Below, piece by piece: positions 31,170-46,100 of a DNA stretch of 64,000 bases. The notes beneath the pieces are model-generated. The model was not told the DNA's origin. It did not search any database and worked only from the letters and a program-made list of their open reading frames with translations. The stretch's first letter is position 1, and each line of letters starts with the position of its first letter. Position numbers and translations under genes: made by a program. The DNA is from Atherix ibis (Eukaryota; Arthropoda; Insecta; Diptera; Athericidae): positions 11,762,326-11,826,325 of the forward strand of contig OY282609.1 of the NCBI GenBank assembly GCA_958298945.1. Reading direction: 5' to 3'.

Positions 31170-34100
31170 ATGTCTCTAAAAGTGAGTATTTTTTTTTGTA
31201 AATAAAATAAATAAGACATACTCGAGAAAACTACTAAATATAATTATACGAAAATAATTTCTAGAGAGTTTTCAGGTTTTCATTTATACAAATTTAATTT
31301 AGCAAATTTTAATTTAAATAAAATTTATTGGCCTAAAACTATTATGCCTACTGTGTTCATGTTTAAATCACTTGGATTGACGATAATACGTGTGAATGAA
31401 GGGTTCGTTTCGAATAATTTTCCATTTGTAAGTTATACTTCATGAGTGCATCATATTACCTACTTGCAATACGATAGGTATTGTACCTATACTTCTACAT
31501 AGTTTCGTTAAGAAAAAGTAAAAGTTGTTTTACCGTCTTTCTTTCAAATTCTATTTCAACGACATTTTCCCATTTGATATTTGTTAATATTTTCTCAATT
31601 AAAATGGGTATATATAATACTATAAATTGATTTTCATCAGTAAAAGGTTTTTACAATTTTATTACATTGTTCTATAATAAAAATATATTTTATTACATTA
31701 TTCATATAGTAAAATATATATATATATTAAAAACTGATATATAACAGAGCTATACTTTTCAAACCACAAAATGGATAACCCTATATAAAAAATTATTTTT
31801 ATTCGCTCAGTTCAGTTTTTTTTTATAGAAAATTTCATCATAATTTTTTAAAATGAAAAAGTTATATTTTTATATTTCTGCAATTATACATTTTTCTATT
31901 TTATCATAATGTGAAAATTGAAAGTTGCTTACGAAATTAAATGTTTCTGTATATAATCATTTAATTTCTTTTGATATATAAAATGATGAACAACGTTTAA
32001 TATATTTTCATTTTTGAAATGAATAAATAAACTTTAAAAAACGACTTTGAAATAGAAATGATATTTCATACCAAACATCGTTGCCATTGAACTCAGTTCA
32101 AAAAATAGGATCGAAAATGTGTCTCAAAGTCAAAATAGATTTTGTTTTTCCTTTTGAAAAAAATTATTATAAAAAAGAACTTTTCAAATGAAAAATAATT
32201 TAATTGTAAGCAGTCATAAATCGATGGCGTTTAATTTTTACCAATCAAAAAAATCACCCACATCTATAAAGTTGACCTAATTTTATACTATTGAGAAGAG
32301 TGATGAAATATATCCACATTCATACTGATGACAATAAAGATTTTTGTATTTGATTCTGAGTCAAGTAAAATAAATATAATATTAAAATTTTGAGAGTTTT
32401 TGCCACCACTGGAGAAGTTATCTTATTATATTTTTAGAACACTTTACCTATATTACTATATCTTCAAACTTGCGTATATTATGCATATTGTTGTATAATT
32501 AAAGTGAAAATAAAATTTGAAAAAAAAACAGATATGCTTTGTTCATAAACTTGTTCTTTTCAAGTTAAGTAATGTTACATAAAAACTATTTTGGATTCTT
32601 GTCTAATCTAATTGAAGAAAGAAATAATAAAATTTTATGTGAATGAATCTTAGTACTGACATCAAAATGTTAACGATACTATCAATTAAAAAAAACTTTC
32701 AAGAACAGCTTATTTAAATTGCGTGGGCACAAGTTTTACAAATATATGAACAAATGTATTTTGAATATTCTAGACTATTTATATTTATTGACCAGAATTG
32801 CGTTGGAATTAAAATCTTTTAAGATTTTTATATTCAAAAATAAATGGGAACAAGTCAACACGATGACCCATTGCGCGTAGGCAGGTACGAGTAGCTGTTA
32901 CTACAATACACGTACGTGTACTTTCGTCATATATTTTTTCTATGTAATATTGTCTTATTATTTAAATGAGTGCGGTTCGTAAATTTCTGCAATATATTTT
33001 TATTTTCAGAATTAAAGAAAATTCATATTCATGTATATAACAATAAATATATAGCCTAGTATTGTGTAAAAAGATATTATCAAATGTTGGTAAAGTACAT
33101 TTTAGGGGAAAAAAATGGGTCTTCTTTATATTACAACACCGAAGCTTATTAACTGAAATAATATATGATCAGGAATATATATTTTCAATATAAAAATTAT
33201 GAAGAAAATTTTGTAAATTCTGCTAAAGTCATTTTTGAAAGGAAAAAGATTAGGTTTTACTACAATACTCGTATATTCCGATATAAAAGCCAAATTTTAA
33301 GCATTATAAAAAAATAAAAGTTCTAGCGAAATCTAAATTTTTAGTGTATTTTATTTAATTTTACTTTCCGAAGACCGTTTATTAAGGTAATTTTAAAGAA
33401 GAATTAATTTTTTTTTTGTAAAAGAATATATGGAATAAAATAAATACTTGTGCCACTTTCATTTAAAAGCACTAAAATATATAATTAATAACAAATACTT
33501 CACGTACAAAGATACTTAAAAAAATATCGAAATATTTTTCTTGAATGAGTTTAACTTCTTTGGAATTTCATGACTCGTGTCTCTGGTGTTTTGAATATTG
33601 AAAAGGTATAAAAAATATTCATGACGATCTATTATTGTAAAAAGAAAAACTTTAAGAGCAGGTTTTTGATCTATAGATACATTAATCTTATGGGTGGACA
33701 TGAAATCAAACTAATAACACAAAAATTTATCTATAAATGATTTTAAGTATATAACTTGTTTTGACATACAAATAATAATTTTTTTATTAATTACAATAAT
33801 TATTTGTATTCGTTTTTAGATTAAAAATATTTATATATAAATTTAATTAAAACGTATGTTCTTTTATAGTGCAACTTTTGTAAAATAGTAGCTCCGATAA
33901 TAACAACATTCAATCTACAAAAAAAATTTTAATAATTTTAATATTAAACTCTTATAGATAATGGAAATTTATAGTTTCTTTTTACGAAAATTTGCTGCTA
34001 TATGAGAATTTTAAAATTATACTTGGTTAGTTTTTTTTTTCTAAAGAGATTTTAAGTTTAGAGTAGATTATTATCTGATTATTATTATCAGTAAAAATAT

Positions 34101-37100
34101 CCCTTAATATAAAAACTTAAGTTTTTTTATAAAATTTAGTACAATTTTTGTATAATACAGTCATCTTCATTCTTAATTTCCATATTTTTCAAGGAAACCT
34201 AATTTAACATATTAAACTTTTGCTAGAAAACAAGGTTTGTGTTCAAATTCATGTGGTAAATTAACCAAAGGTGATTTTCTCACTAAAGTTGTCAATAATT
34301 TTAAAATTACCATTATGAATGACTTACTGAGTAGAATAGGTTATCAATTTTAGCATTTACTTTTCACAATCATTAATTTTTGAATTTTTCCGTATCATCA
34401 ATTCTTACCTTAGTCTTCTGCTGATTACTCTTAAGAGCATCTTTTTTTTTAAATACAAATTTACACATGTAATATAAATTTTATTGTACGTATGTATATC
34501 TGTAAATTCGACAAAAGCTACAATTGAATGGTTTAAATATTATACAAAATAATTCCATAAACACGAATCCATTATGTGAATTACATGAAAATAAAAATAT
34601 GTTAAAGTTAACGATGCAAGAAATAATACTACAAATAGCAATAAAACAAGGAAAATATTTTAAAACCATATTTTTTTTTTTTTTAACAATGAACGAATAT
34701 TTTTTAATATATTTTAATGATAAGAAAATTTTTCACAACATATTTTCTTCATTATCTACTATCTGATATAATTTATTTTGAGTATTACTTTCTCTAGTCG
34801 TTTACGATATTACTAGGCGAAGCATTTTGTTTATTTATTATTATTTTTTTTTTTTTTTAAACACTATCAGTTTATGCCATTTTTTATTTTATTTCGCTAA
34901 ATTCCAATTCAGGTTTTTTTTATGCTAAAATAATTTTGTGGTTGGTCTTCACGCTATCGGAACGTGCATTTTCACTCAATTTATGATTTGATATTTGAAA
35001 AGTAAATATTTTTCTAACAGAAAGTGTAGCAAATAAAAATAATTAATAAAATTTTTTTCGCAGAAAGTGTTTTTTTCTATTTTCAACAAAAAAAAATAAT
35101 AAAAATTTTCTGAATATTATTATATAAATATGATAATTTGGGTAAATTTGAAAAGATTATAAATATTTTATTAAATCCAAAATTTTATAATATTATTGCG
35201 GCGGAATTATCAATTCAAAATATTAATAACAAAATATCGTATGGATTGTTACATTTTAAAACATCAAAGAAAGTGTTTAGTTCGTAATTAATGTACTCGT
35301 AGATAAGCGTTTCCATTTACAAATGTACATAAATGTAGGTAATTTTCAGTACATTTTAGAAATTTGAAAATATTCAAATAGTTCCAAATTACTAAAAAGG
35401 ATTATCAATTTTATAATACGCAAACTACAGCTCAGCCATTTAACAACTGTTGATGATATACGAGGTTTGTTCAAAAATTATCACGAATTTTGAATTTTCG
35501 CGGATTTTTTCGAAAAAAGAAATTGGTACTCATGTCTCTCACTTATGCCGACAAGTTCGGGGATTTTGAATATTCAGTTAATTATTGACAGCTGCTTTGC
35601 TTGCACGTGTTTTGGCTCGTCTTCGATTTTTGCTCAATTTCGACCAAAAACAGCATCGCATTAACATTACTAAGAAGCTGTTGGACTCTGTCCGCGATCA
35701 CCCAAATTTGCTCCAGAGGGTCATAACTGGAGGGTCATAATCATGGGTTTATGGTTATGACGTGGTAACCAAAGCTCAATCATCCCAATGGAAGCTGCCC
35801 CACGAGCCAAGACAGAAAAAAGTGTGCCAAGTGCTGTTGAATGTGAAGGTTTTGCTTACAGTTTTCTTCGATTACAGGGGCGTGGTGCATCATGAGTTCT
35901 TGCCACAGGGTAGAACGGTCAATAAGGAATATTACCTGCAAGTTATGAGCAAGTTGCGCGAAGAAATCCGCCAGAAACGCCCGGATTTACGGAAGAAAAA
36001 AAATTGGCTTTTGCCATTTTTGACCAAAAACAACACATTAATAATGCCGGAGCCACTGTATTCTCCAGATCTGGCCCCCTGTAACTTTTTCTTGTTCCCG
36101 AAACTGAAGAGATCCATGAAAGGACGACGCTACGCTATGATTGAGGAGATAAAGACAGCATCGAAGGAGGAGCTGAACAAGATCACAAAAAATGATCGAG
36201 GATTGGAAAAATGGTTGGCACAAGTGTATAATATTTGGTGGGAATTACTTTGAAGGGGTAAAATAGATATTCATGAATAAATAAATTTTTTTTGAAAAAA
36301 CACAAAAATCGCGATACTTTTTGAACAGACCTCGTATATCATCGAAGATAATATTTGATTAGATTAAATTTTGCCATTTTGAATTCAAAAAGTGACCTAA
36401 AATGCACAGAAGATGCAAAGGATGAGTTCTTGAACGACCGGGTTTGGATCGTTTAACCCATCATGGAGACATCAATAAGGAAAACTGCTGTATATGGGGC
36501 TCTACAAACCAGTAAATTCCTGTAAAGAAGCCATTGTATTCATAAAAACTAATTGTGTGGTATGCATTTTGAAATGAAGATGCATTTCTTTGAAGTTGAA
36601 AAAGGAGAGACGGTTATAACACGACAAATAATGACTTTATGTGCGAAAATTTCTCGCACGCATAATTTCGAGATTTGGTGATGCCAGTTGGCCTTAAAAA
36701 TTGAAAAATTACAGTGAAATATCGCATTTACGTACACAATCCTTAAACTTTAGAGTTGGAAAATAAAGTAAAAAAAATTAATTTTATTTTACATTATTTT
36801 CCAAAGCCCAAATTGGATAATACTTCATATATAATTTGGGACCCCATGTCGAACAAATATACAGTCTCCTCTTATTTAATATTTTAAAATATTAATTACA
36901 AAATCAAAAAAAAAATGCCGAGTAATCAAATTAATTTTTGTTAATTTTAATTCATCATTAAAAAATTTTCAATATTGTCTCTGAAACTAAATACTATCAC
37001 TTATGGTCGTATTATTATCATTTTTTTGTTTGTTGTTGATAGTATAACTTTTATTTGGCATTTAAATCATCGCATAACATAATTTTAGTCAATGTCAGCG

Positions 37101-40100
37101 ATAATTTTCACAAAGTTTAGCCTAGTGTGATTTTGTGCGAGAAATTACTTGATTTAATTTGATTGAAGTTCATTCTCAATTTTGTCGTCTTAAAATTAAC
37201 TTGAAAACATTGAAAATGTTATTAAAATTAAGTGAAATATGCGGTTTTCACTTTTTATAATTATAATTTCAACTTAATTATCATAACTTAAAATGAGTAT
37301 ACCGGCAAATAGTGTTGATAAGGCAAGCCACCAATCCTCCAATTAGAATTTCATAAATATTTGCGGTTTAATAGTGTGACTACATATACACGTATGTATG
37401 AGAAGTAAACTGCTTATGTGAAAAGTTTAAATAAATTTCTGTCATACATGATGCTTTGAATTGTTTATTCTGAATTATGTACGTGTGCGTATATTTATAA
37501 ATATTCTGTGAATGAGATAAGCAAATAATTGGCTAATAAATTACAATTTAACTAAATAAAATTGTAATTTTCCTCCTACTATTATCTGTTGCAATTATGA
37601 GAATATTTCTATAGCGTTGGTTTTTATCTTGCACAAAAAAAAATTCACTTTATTTCAGTAACTTTTATGTATTTAGATAAAATAAGGTTCAAATAAATGA
37701 ATTCATAATTAACAAATCCATTTTTCTTTTTGTATTAAATCAAAATAAATAACCATTTAAATTTGCAAAAAAGCTTTCATTAAGCTTGCTAATTATTGTG
37801 GAGCCAAAAGCTCAACTTTCCTATGAAAAAATCGTAAATATTTAAAAAAAAATCAAAGTTGGTTTTTATTAATGTCAACTATGGTTTGTTTACAAATTAA
37901 ATGATTATAGTTATTACTGATTTTCATTTAACTCAAGAGCTATTCTATCCCTGTCTCTATTCTTGAATGACTGCCACTTGAAGTAGATAAATGCTGTTAC
38001 CATTGCTATCAGAAGTACAACCAAAATAGTAAATAAAACAATAATGGCTGTTTCTCCTTTGGTAATATGCGACTGTTCGTCTTGTGTTAAGAATCTGCAG
38101 GAATAAATTTGTACACTTTTATGGGATTGGATTGATTTGGTTTGAATTACCTTTTACATGCAGTATCATATAAATTAGTGGTAGTTGAACATCCGCAAAA
38201 ATTTGGTCTTAAACAGATTCCCTTTTGACAAGGCGGATCACATATCGGTTGACATTCTATTTTACTATTTTTCTTAAATTCATATCCCTCGGGACACTCG
38301 CAACGATTTGGTGCTATACAGAAACCGTTGATACACGTATTTGTACAAAGAGGTTCACATTCCTGGGTACTACCATTCACCGGCTTGAAACCTTCCAAAC
38401 AAACACATCTATTTGGAGTTTTACAGATGCCGTTCAAACATTTTGTTGAACAAACTGGACGACACACGTTGCTAACATCAGTATCCGATTTTGAATATCC
38501 GTTAAAGCATTCACACTGGTCTGGTCCAACACATTGTCCGTTTATACATGGGGGATTACAAATGGGGTTACAAATGGATTTGCTGTCATTGCGAAATATA
38601 TATCCTTCGAGGCACTGGCATATTTCTGGCTCTTTACAAATTCCATTTAAGCACCGAGATTTACAGATAGGTTGACAGGATTTTGTCATCAAATTCATTT
38701 CATATCCTCTGTTGCAAACGCAAATTTCACCAGCAAGACAGTATCCATGCTTACAGGAATTTTCACAAGTTTCGGGAATACAATTCCAGCTACTATCATC
38801 ATCAAGCTTGAAACCCGAATAACATGTACAGGTACTGGGTTCAGTGCATTCTCCATTTATGCACGGAGGGATACATTCGGGCAGACATTTGTAAGGCGTG
38901 CTGCGATGCTGCCAATATCCGGCATTACATTCACAAATGTTATTGTCTGAGCAACTTCCATTCTCACATACCGGATTGCACTGTCCTTTTCCGCTAACTG
39001 CCAACGTACAGCCAAATAAACTTATCACAAATACTGACCACTGTATTTCGCGGTGCATATTTTTTGTCTCACTATAAAATGTTATCTACACTTAACACCT
39101 CTGCATTCAACACGTCCCGAAACAATACTGTAAGAAAATTTTGGAAAAAACTCAGATAAACGAACTTTGTTCATTTAACGAAATTTTTGGACATCCTCTC
39201 ATCCAAGGACAATAATTTTATGGTATTCATATATTATATACATATGTACACCTGAGTACAAGTATCTACAAGAGTTATAAAGCATCAAAACTATAAAACA
39301 AATAATTTTGTAGGCTTTCATAGACTTCGATTTTGGAGGGAAAAAAGTATAATCATGATTGGTTAGTTTTCATTACTTCTTCTTCGTTTAGACTTAAAGA
39401 GTATTATTTGATTGAATATTTATTGCTTTTCAGTATTAGTAATTTAAATTATTAACATATCATGTTTTTATCTATTAATATAACCTGTTTTCTTCTTTGA
39501 AATCTATGTTACCAACCATACACTATGAAATACGATAAATTTTATTACAATTCATTAACAAAATTTGTATAATTTTGCATATTTCTTAAGTTCAAATATA
39601 TTCTTAGTGATAATTCCGGTATTTCTTTTAAAAATCTAGTATTCTAGAATGATTATTTTTTATGCATACACAATAATAAATTTGTAAATGTATTAATGGA
39701 AATATATAATATTCATTATAGCTTATCAGCGTTATGATTATGATTAATGGATGATTTTTTTTTCAGAGAGGTTTGTGATGATATTTTGGAATTTTTTATT
39801 TGATATCTACCAATTAAAAGTCACAGACACAATAAAAACAATCTATGCACAGTATACTCACATGAACATAATTTTATGTTCACGAAATTTTTAAATTTAA
39901 AAATATTTTTAATGATCGTATCAATAAACCCAGGTTATTTTGTTTATAATACACATGAAAATTTCTAGATCAACTTTTTGTTCTTGGTTTTATTCGATAT
40001 TACATATGTGTACATGCACACATAAATAAGTATTCGAATATAGAATAACACACACCAATATCGTTAGATTAGAATATGAGTACCATCCAGTTTTTCTAAT

Positions 40101-43100
40101 ATCGAAAATATTCACACAGAAACGAATTTTTAAAGCCAAAACTTTTGTGATCTAAAATTTTACGAATGTATTAAGTATTCTACAATAATTTTTACTACTT
40201 ACAAATGCAAAAAGAATTATAATCTTCCCAGTTTATCGGCAGACAAATTCTCTTATCATTTTAATCCGTAAAAATTGAATTTTTTCTTCTATTTTTGTGA
40301 AAAATATTCAATTTTATACCAGAAGTCGATACTTTTTTCATATTTTTGTATTCTTCTGAAATTTTTATTCAAGATTATCTGAGTATTTTTGGGGTGAAAA
40401 TAGAGTCGTTTAGGAAATCCTTCTGAGTCCAGTATCTCAAACCAAATAGAATTGATAATTTTTAGCCACTCGTAGACTAATAAACTGGACGATAAGTAAT
40501 AATTTTTCTTATTAATCCTACTACCAATAAACCAGCCCACTCAACATTTTTACCAAAATTTTGCGTGCAAAAGCAACTCAGAATTTGGATTTGATTTTCT
40601 ACTCTTATTTAGAATTTCTTTTTTTGGAAGCCAACTTCGGCCAATTTGTCAATCATGTGGCGTTCAAGTTACAATCTTTCACATAAACGATTATCCATTT
40701 TGTGCGTTAAAAAGTAAATTTAAATCAAATATATTTATAATTCAATTTGTTAATTTTATTGTATTGATTGGACTTTGTCATTATGCATGACTTTCAAAAC
40801 ATTAATCAAAGGGTTGCCATGAGACTTCTAGCAAAATCTGCTTCTTTCGAAGTAATTTTTAATTTTTTTTTTTGTAATTCTGCTTTTACTTGTTAAATGT
40901 TGGTTTTTAAATGCTTTTAAGTTTGAGGATTGTCCATTCTAACACGATCTTTTATATAACTTTACGAAACATCCAATGGGGTGTTAAATTCTTCGATCTT
41001 GGAGGCCAATTGACTTCACAAAATCTCGAAAATGCGCATCGTGGAAACTTTTCGCGCAGTAAAGCGAAAATTTGGTATATTTTTTGTGTATTCTATTATA
41101 GGTTAAATAATTCATAATATACAATCGCAAATCTTAAACTAAAGAAATGTTAATTAAAGTAATTTGTATATTTGACAAATGTAAAATGAAAGAGCTATCC
41201 TTTTAAAAGCACAAAATTAATAACTCAGTACTAAGCGAATGTCAACTATTGTGAATCTTCTATATCCAACAATGTCATTTCAAAGCCCTGTATTTAATAT
41301 TTTTAACCAAACTAGTTGACTCCATAAAATATCATAAAATTGTCAATAGTCTATATAATAATTCTTCTACTTAGAAAAAAATTGCTATGCTTTCCATCTC
41401 GTGACATGTACTTGCTAAAAATCCTCCTAAAGATTTTTTAATAGCCCCTGGCACTTGCCTAAGTGACTTTACAAACAAACAAGCAATTCGATGGTATGGG
41501 GGTTTTGCAATATGATTTCGAATTGAGTATTATTTTATTGTTTACAATGTCTGAAACCGTGAAAAGTGAAATAGAAATTGTTAATACATTTCAGGAGTTT
41601 TTCCAAAATTTATCTAAGAGAACATCAATTTTTCGTTTTTTGAACAAGTACAAAAATTCTATTCGGATACTCCAAAGTTTCAAAATGTTATTATTGTCAT
41701 TCATACTGAATTTATTATATATTAAGTATAAATATTTTTTTCTCGAAATTATTGAGGACATGTAGATTATTGTATGAAATGCTACTTAATACTTTCCACA
41801 TACTTAATAAAAATATCAGTTCGCCAATCGCTTTGAACTTGTGATTAATAATGTACACCTGAAGTCGAAGGAAAATAAATAATAATTGAAGTTATGTATT
41901 TGCGATTAAAATCAACATATGAAAGTATTATAGGTGGTGTCCTCGTTTTTCTCAGATGTTCTCATTTTATTTATTGGTTTTTATTTATCATATTAAATTT
42001 TACTTATTGTATGAATTCCAGTCAATCATTAACAAACTATTCGTTTATGACTTAAAAAAATCCATATCATTAAAAAAATATTACTAAAATAATTATATTT
42101 TTTACACTATAATATTATTAAAATGATATTGATAGTATTATAGTTTTACAAGAGGACATAATTATTAAGATAAACAAAGATAGTTCTATGTAAATATATT
42201 AAATTTTATAATTCCAATTGAAATAATTTATATTTGTGAATATAAAGTAGAAAATATCATCGGTTCTCTTGTTATTGTTACTATCTATATAAGTGAATTT
42301 GTTACAGATACACCGGATCAAAGATCAGATGAAAATCTGTGTAATAAATAATTCTCATAGAAATTGGTGGGAAAATTGGTAACTAAGGAAATATTTAATG
42401 AACAGATCAATAGACATAAAAGTAATTGCTACCGTCTTTGGCTCGTTATTCGTTGGCAGAAAGTAGAAGTTGACATGGTTGAACCGAATTTCATTATTTA
42501 TTCAAACGGAAATGTGTGCCGATTACCGGTAGAAATCAATAAAATATTCTAATAGTTATGCGGCCAAGACTAATCCGATACAAGTTCGCAGGTGATTCGT
42601 TCTTTTACTTTTACACTTTAGCGTTAGCGGTATTGACAATGTTGTAAACCGATTTTAATTTTAGTTTTCGATAGACTTATATATTGTATAATACAGTAAT
42701 AAGACTCTTATGGACATATGAAATAGAACTCTGGGGTCAATCAGGCGTTCCAATTCCCACCGAATCCAAGTTCTTTAATCGGAAATCCTTCTTATTATGT
42801 GCGTAATAGTGTCATCCATCGCGATCTTAATGTTCCTTTCGTTTGTGGATTTTCTGTTGCTTGTTACCAAAAATTTTATATTTTTGAGAAATTAATCATA
42901 GAGTAAAATTTATGATTTAGAACAGCATCGATGGATGTTTTCCTCCTCCCATATGTATTAGGTGACTGTTGTTCGTGTTTAAAAATCTGCTTCTTAGTAT
43001 TGATTAGTCGAAAATAGTTCATGGCGTTTTCAGAGTAAAATAGATAAGAGTGTTAAAATTAATTTATTTAAACTAAATATTCTCTAATATTATTGATAAT

Positions 43101-46100
43101 GTTTCGTTATTTTTTGGGCTGAGCCATGATTCCATCAGTAAAGAACTTCTGTAGTTTCTGGTTGAAAACTGTGTCAAGCGATTTCCACAAGCCTCTCTTG
43201 AAGCCAGCTTGGTGCCATTAAGAGAGTTCTGCAGATATTGGAACAAGTGGTAATCTCAAGGTGCTATAGTTGGGCTGTACAGTGGATGTATCAAAACTTC
43301 CCAGGCTAAGCTGTCTTAATTTCATGGCGCGTCATCAATTATGTGTGTGGTCGAGCGTTATCGTGGTGGAAAACGACACCCTTCCTATCGATTAATTCTG
43401 GCTGTTTTCTCTCAATCGCTTGATATAATCTCTCTAGTTGCTCATAGTACAGTACAGAGTTCACAGTTAACTACACACATCATAACATTATTGGCATTCG
43501 AATCTGGTTCTAAAGTTGTTTGTGATCGTTCATATCTTTATTTCCATGATCTCTTTTGAACCATATTCTTAAAATTCACCCATTTTGCATCGCCAGTTAT
43601 GATTCGATTCAGAAATGACTCGATTTCATTGCGCTTCAGCAGCGTATCGCAGATATTAAGTGGGTCCATCTTGTTTTTCATATTAAATTCACGAGGCACT
43701 CAAACGCAGCCTTTCGCAAATGGTTTAAAACGATTTGATAATGAATATTTAATTTTTAAGATATATCATGACTGCTCATATGCAGGTCTTGTTCATTTTT
43801 TTGGGAGAATAAGAAATTCCGATGTCAACGATGAGTCACGTTCTGGATGGTCTTGTTCACTTTTTTTGAGAATTTCATCACTTTGTTCGATAATTGGCCC
43901 ACCAGAATGGGGCTCATCTTTGGCATTGAAATTTTCAGAATGAAAGCGTGCGAACCATTTGCGTGCTGCCCATTTTAGAATTTTAATTCTCTCTTTCTTC
44001 TGGTCCATTTTTGAACTTGAATAACTTTTGATATGCTGCACAGATTTCAATAAAATGTTGCGCTATACAAAGTTTTAAGTGCCACCTTTCAAAATGAGCA
44101 TTAATTGTTGTTAATTCGACTTATGATTACTGTAGCATTATTTGTTTTTAACAGCATATGTCGAAAAATGACATGAAGAAGGTACGTCGGGAAAGTACTG
44201 GAACAACCGGTTTTTGATAGTACAAGCAAAAAGTGGAGAATATTTTCCTGAAGTATTTTCATTTATTCAAAAACTTGTCTTCAATCCTTATTTATGCATA
44301 TAAAAAGGCAGCTGTAGATTTTTAAAAATATAAAAAAAATAATATTTTAAGAAAACATGTAATTTAAAAAAAAAAATATTTGTGACATTGTAGAAAATTT
44401 ACAAAATTTTCCTTTAATTTTTTTTACAGAAAGAAACACCTTCGGATGTATTATTACATTTGGCAGCTCTTCGAGGTGATGACATTACGCTGAAGAAAGT
44501 CCTCGATAGCGGAAAGGTTCATGTTGATTGTAAGGATGAGGTAAAATTTATTAAAGATACAGAATTTTCAAAAGAAAAAATTATTTTTAAGACTTATTGA
44601 ATTTTAAAATATTTAACCAATATTTATTTATGATAACAAGTAAAGAAAGGCGACGAGTACCAGTTCTGATATTTCAAAGTTTATAAAGGGTGTCCCAAAC
44701 TTCACACAAGAAGTAATTGTTTCTCGGGCTGTATGACATGTGTCACTTTCTTGTTGAAACCACATGTCGGCCACATTCATATATCGTGCAATTTAGGCAC
44801 AAAACACTGTTTAGCAAACACCATTAAGTGATATTGCGTTTCCGAAGAAGAATTGTACGATGACGCCTTCACCCCGCACCAAACAGTAACACGTTGTAGA
44901 TGCATTTATTCCTCAACAATCACTCGTGGATTTTCTGAACCCCAAATACGAAAATTTTGTAGATTAACCAAGCCATCGAGATAAAATAACCGTCATCGCT
45001 GAAGATGGCTATGTTCATAAAATGAGCCTCATGTTCTTCTATAATCTATTCAACGAACTCCTTCCGCTGTCCGTGGTCAGTAGGCTTTAGTTCGTGAGTC
45101 AATTGAACTTTGTAGGCATGAAGATGTACATATTTCGTGAGAATACGCTGTATAGAGCTTCTCAGAATGTCCAATTCATGACCACGGTGCCGAATTGATT
45201 TTACTGGACTATCAGCAATACTCTCACGAACTGCTACAATGTTTTGTGTTTAACGAATCGTGTTCAAAATCACTAATTGATCCAGCCTCCCTAAATTTTT
45301 TAATTAATCTTCTCACAAGTTAAATCACTATTCCTACCATATTTTGTACGATGAAACGCATTCTTCTTTCGTGTAACACTCCATTTTTAATAACCTTGAA
45401 CTATCAGTTGTGAGACAATGTTATTATTTCGTTGGCAACACTTTACGCACAAATGGCGCAAAATTCAAATTTTCTTCATTTATTTTTGAAGGTGCTATTT
45501 AAAATTGTAAAGGAAAATTTTTAAAATTGATATTTTGAAGGAGATTAAATCATTTAACAATCTCTTATCACGTACTATTCACATATACTCAAATCAAAAT
45601 GATTAAAATGTATTCATGAAAAAGTGTAAATGAAAGCACGCAAAACATTATATAAATTATATGAAACATGTTAACACTTGTGACATAATTTCATTAATGG
45701 TATTTAGAATTGGGTCACAAGGGCAAAGAGAATAACATCAGTGGATTTCTATTTTTATAATTAGAAGATATAAAAAAGTAGACAGTTAAATTGCATAAAT
45801 TGCATGATTGCAGTCAGACGAGTATATTGGTTATATTTTTTTTTTTCAATTTAAAAATTGTACATTCGCACGTTTAGACTCATTAATGAACCGTTAAGGT
45901 TTTGTGTATAAATTAGAAATCTTTTCTTAAATAAATAAAGGTGAAAGATGTAAGGAAAGACTGTGTCGAATCATTTACCGTCGCCCATGGTACATTGATG
46001 GCTATCATTCAGTTGTCCATCATTCTGACTAAAGAAGTCTAACTATTACGGCGTCAGCAAAGAGCTTCAATTAGTAGACTTATCCTATTCAACCCATCAA

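Larger units (their letters stand above)
31182..44429 (+). other. 13.2-kb first intron of the ANKRD29-like gene
   Basis: The donor is AAAA|GTGAGT and the acceptor TTTTACAG|AAAG. The intron is AT-rich and holds a solitary transposon end near 31740-31785, a mariner (35459-36336), DUF4817-type and Jockey relics, a mariner at 43.1-44.1 kb and the antisense NIM-repeat gene. From 31.8 to 35.4 kb I recognise nothing beyond a 12-bp palindrome ACACGTACGTGT near 32909. Confidence 0.75.

Noticed and set aside
41463..41765. 100-codon plus-strand frame in intron 1
   Set aside because: Rich in Ile, Phe and Lys from AT-rich DNA, with no recognisable domain; probably chance.
42364..42552. 62-codon plus-strand frame as a small gene
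   Set aside because: No family resemblance; it lies among retrotransposon relics in an intron.
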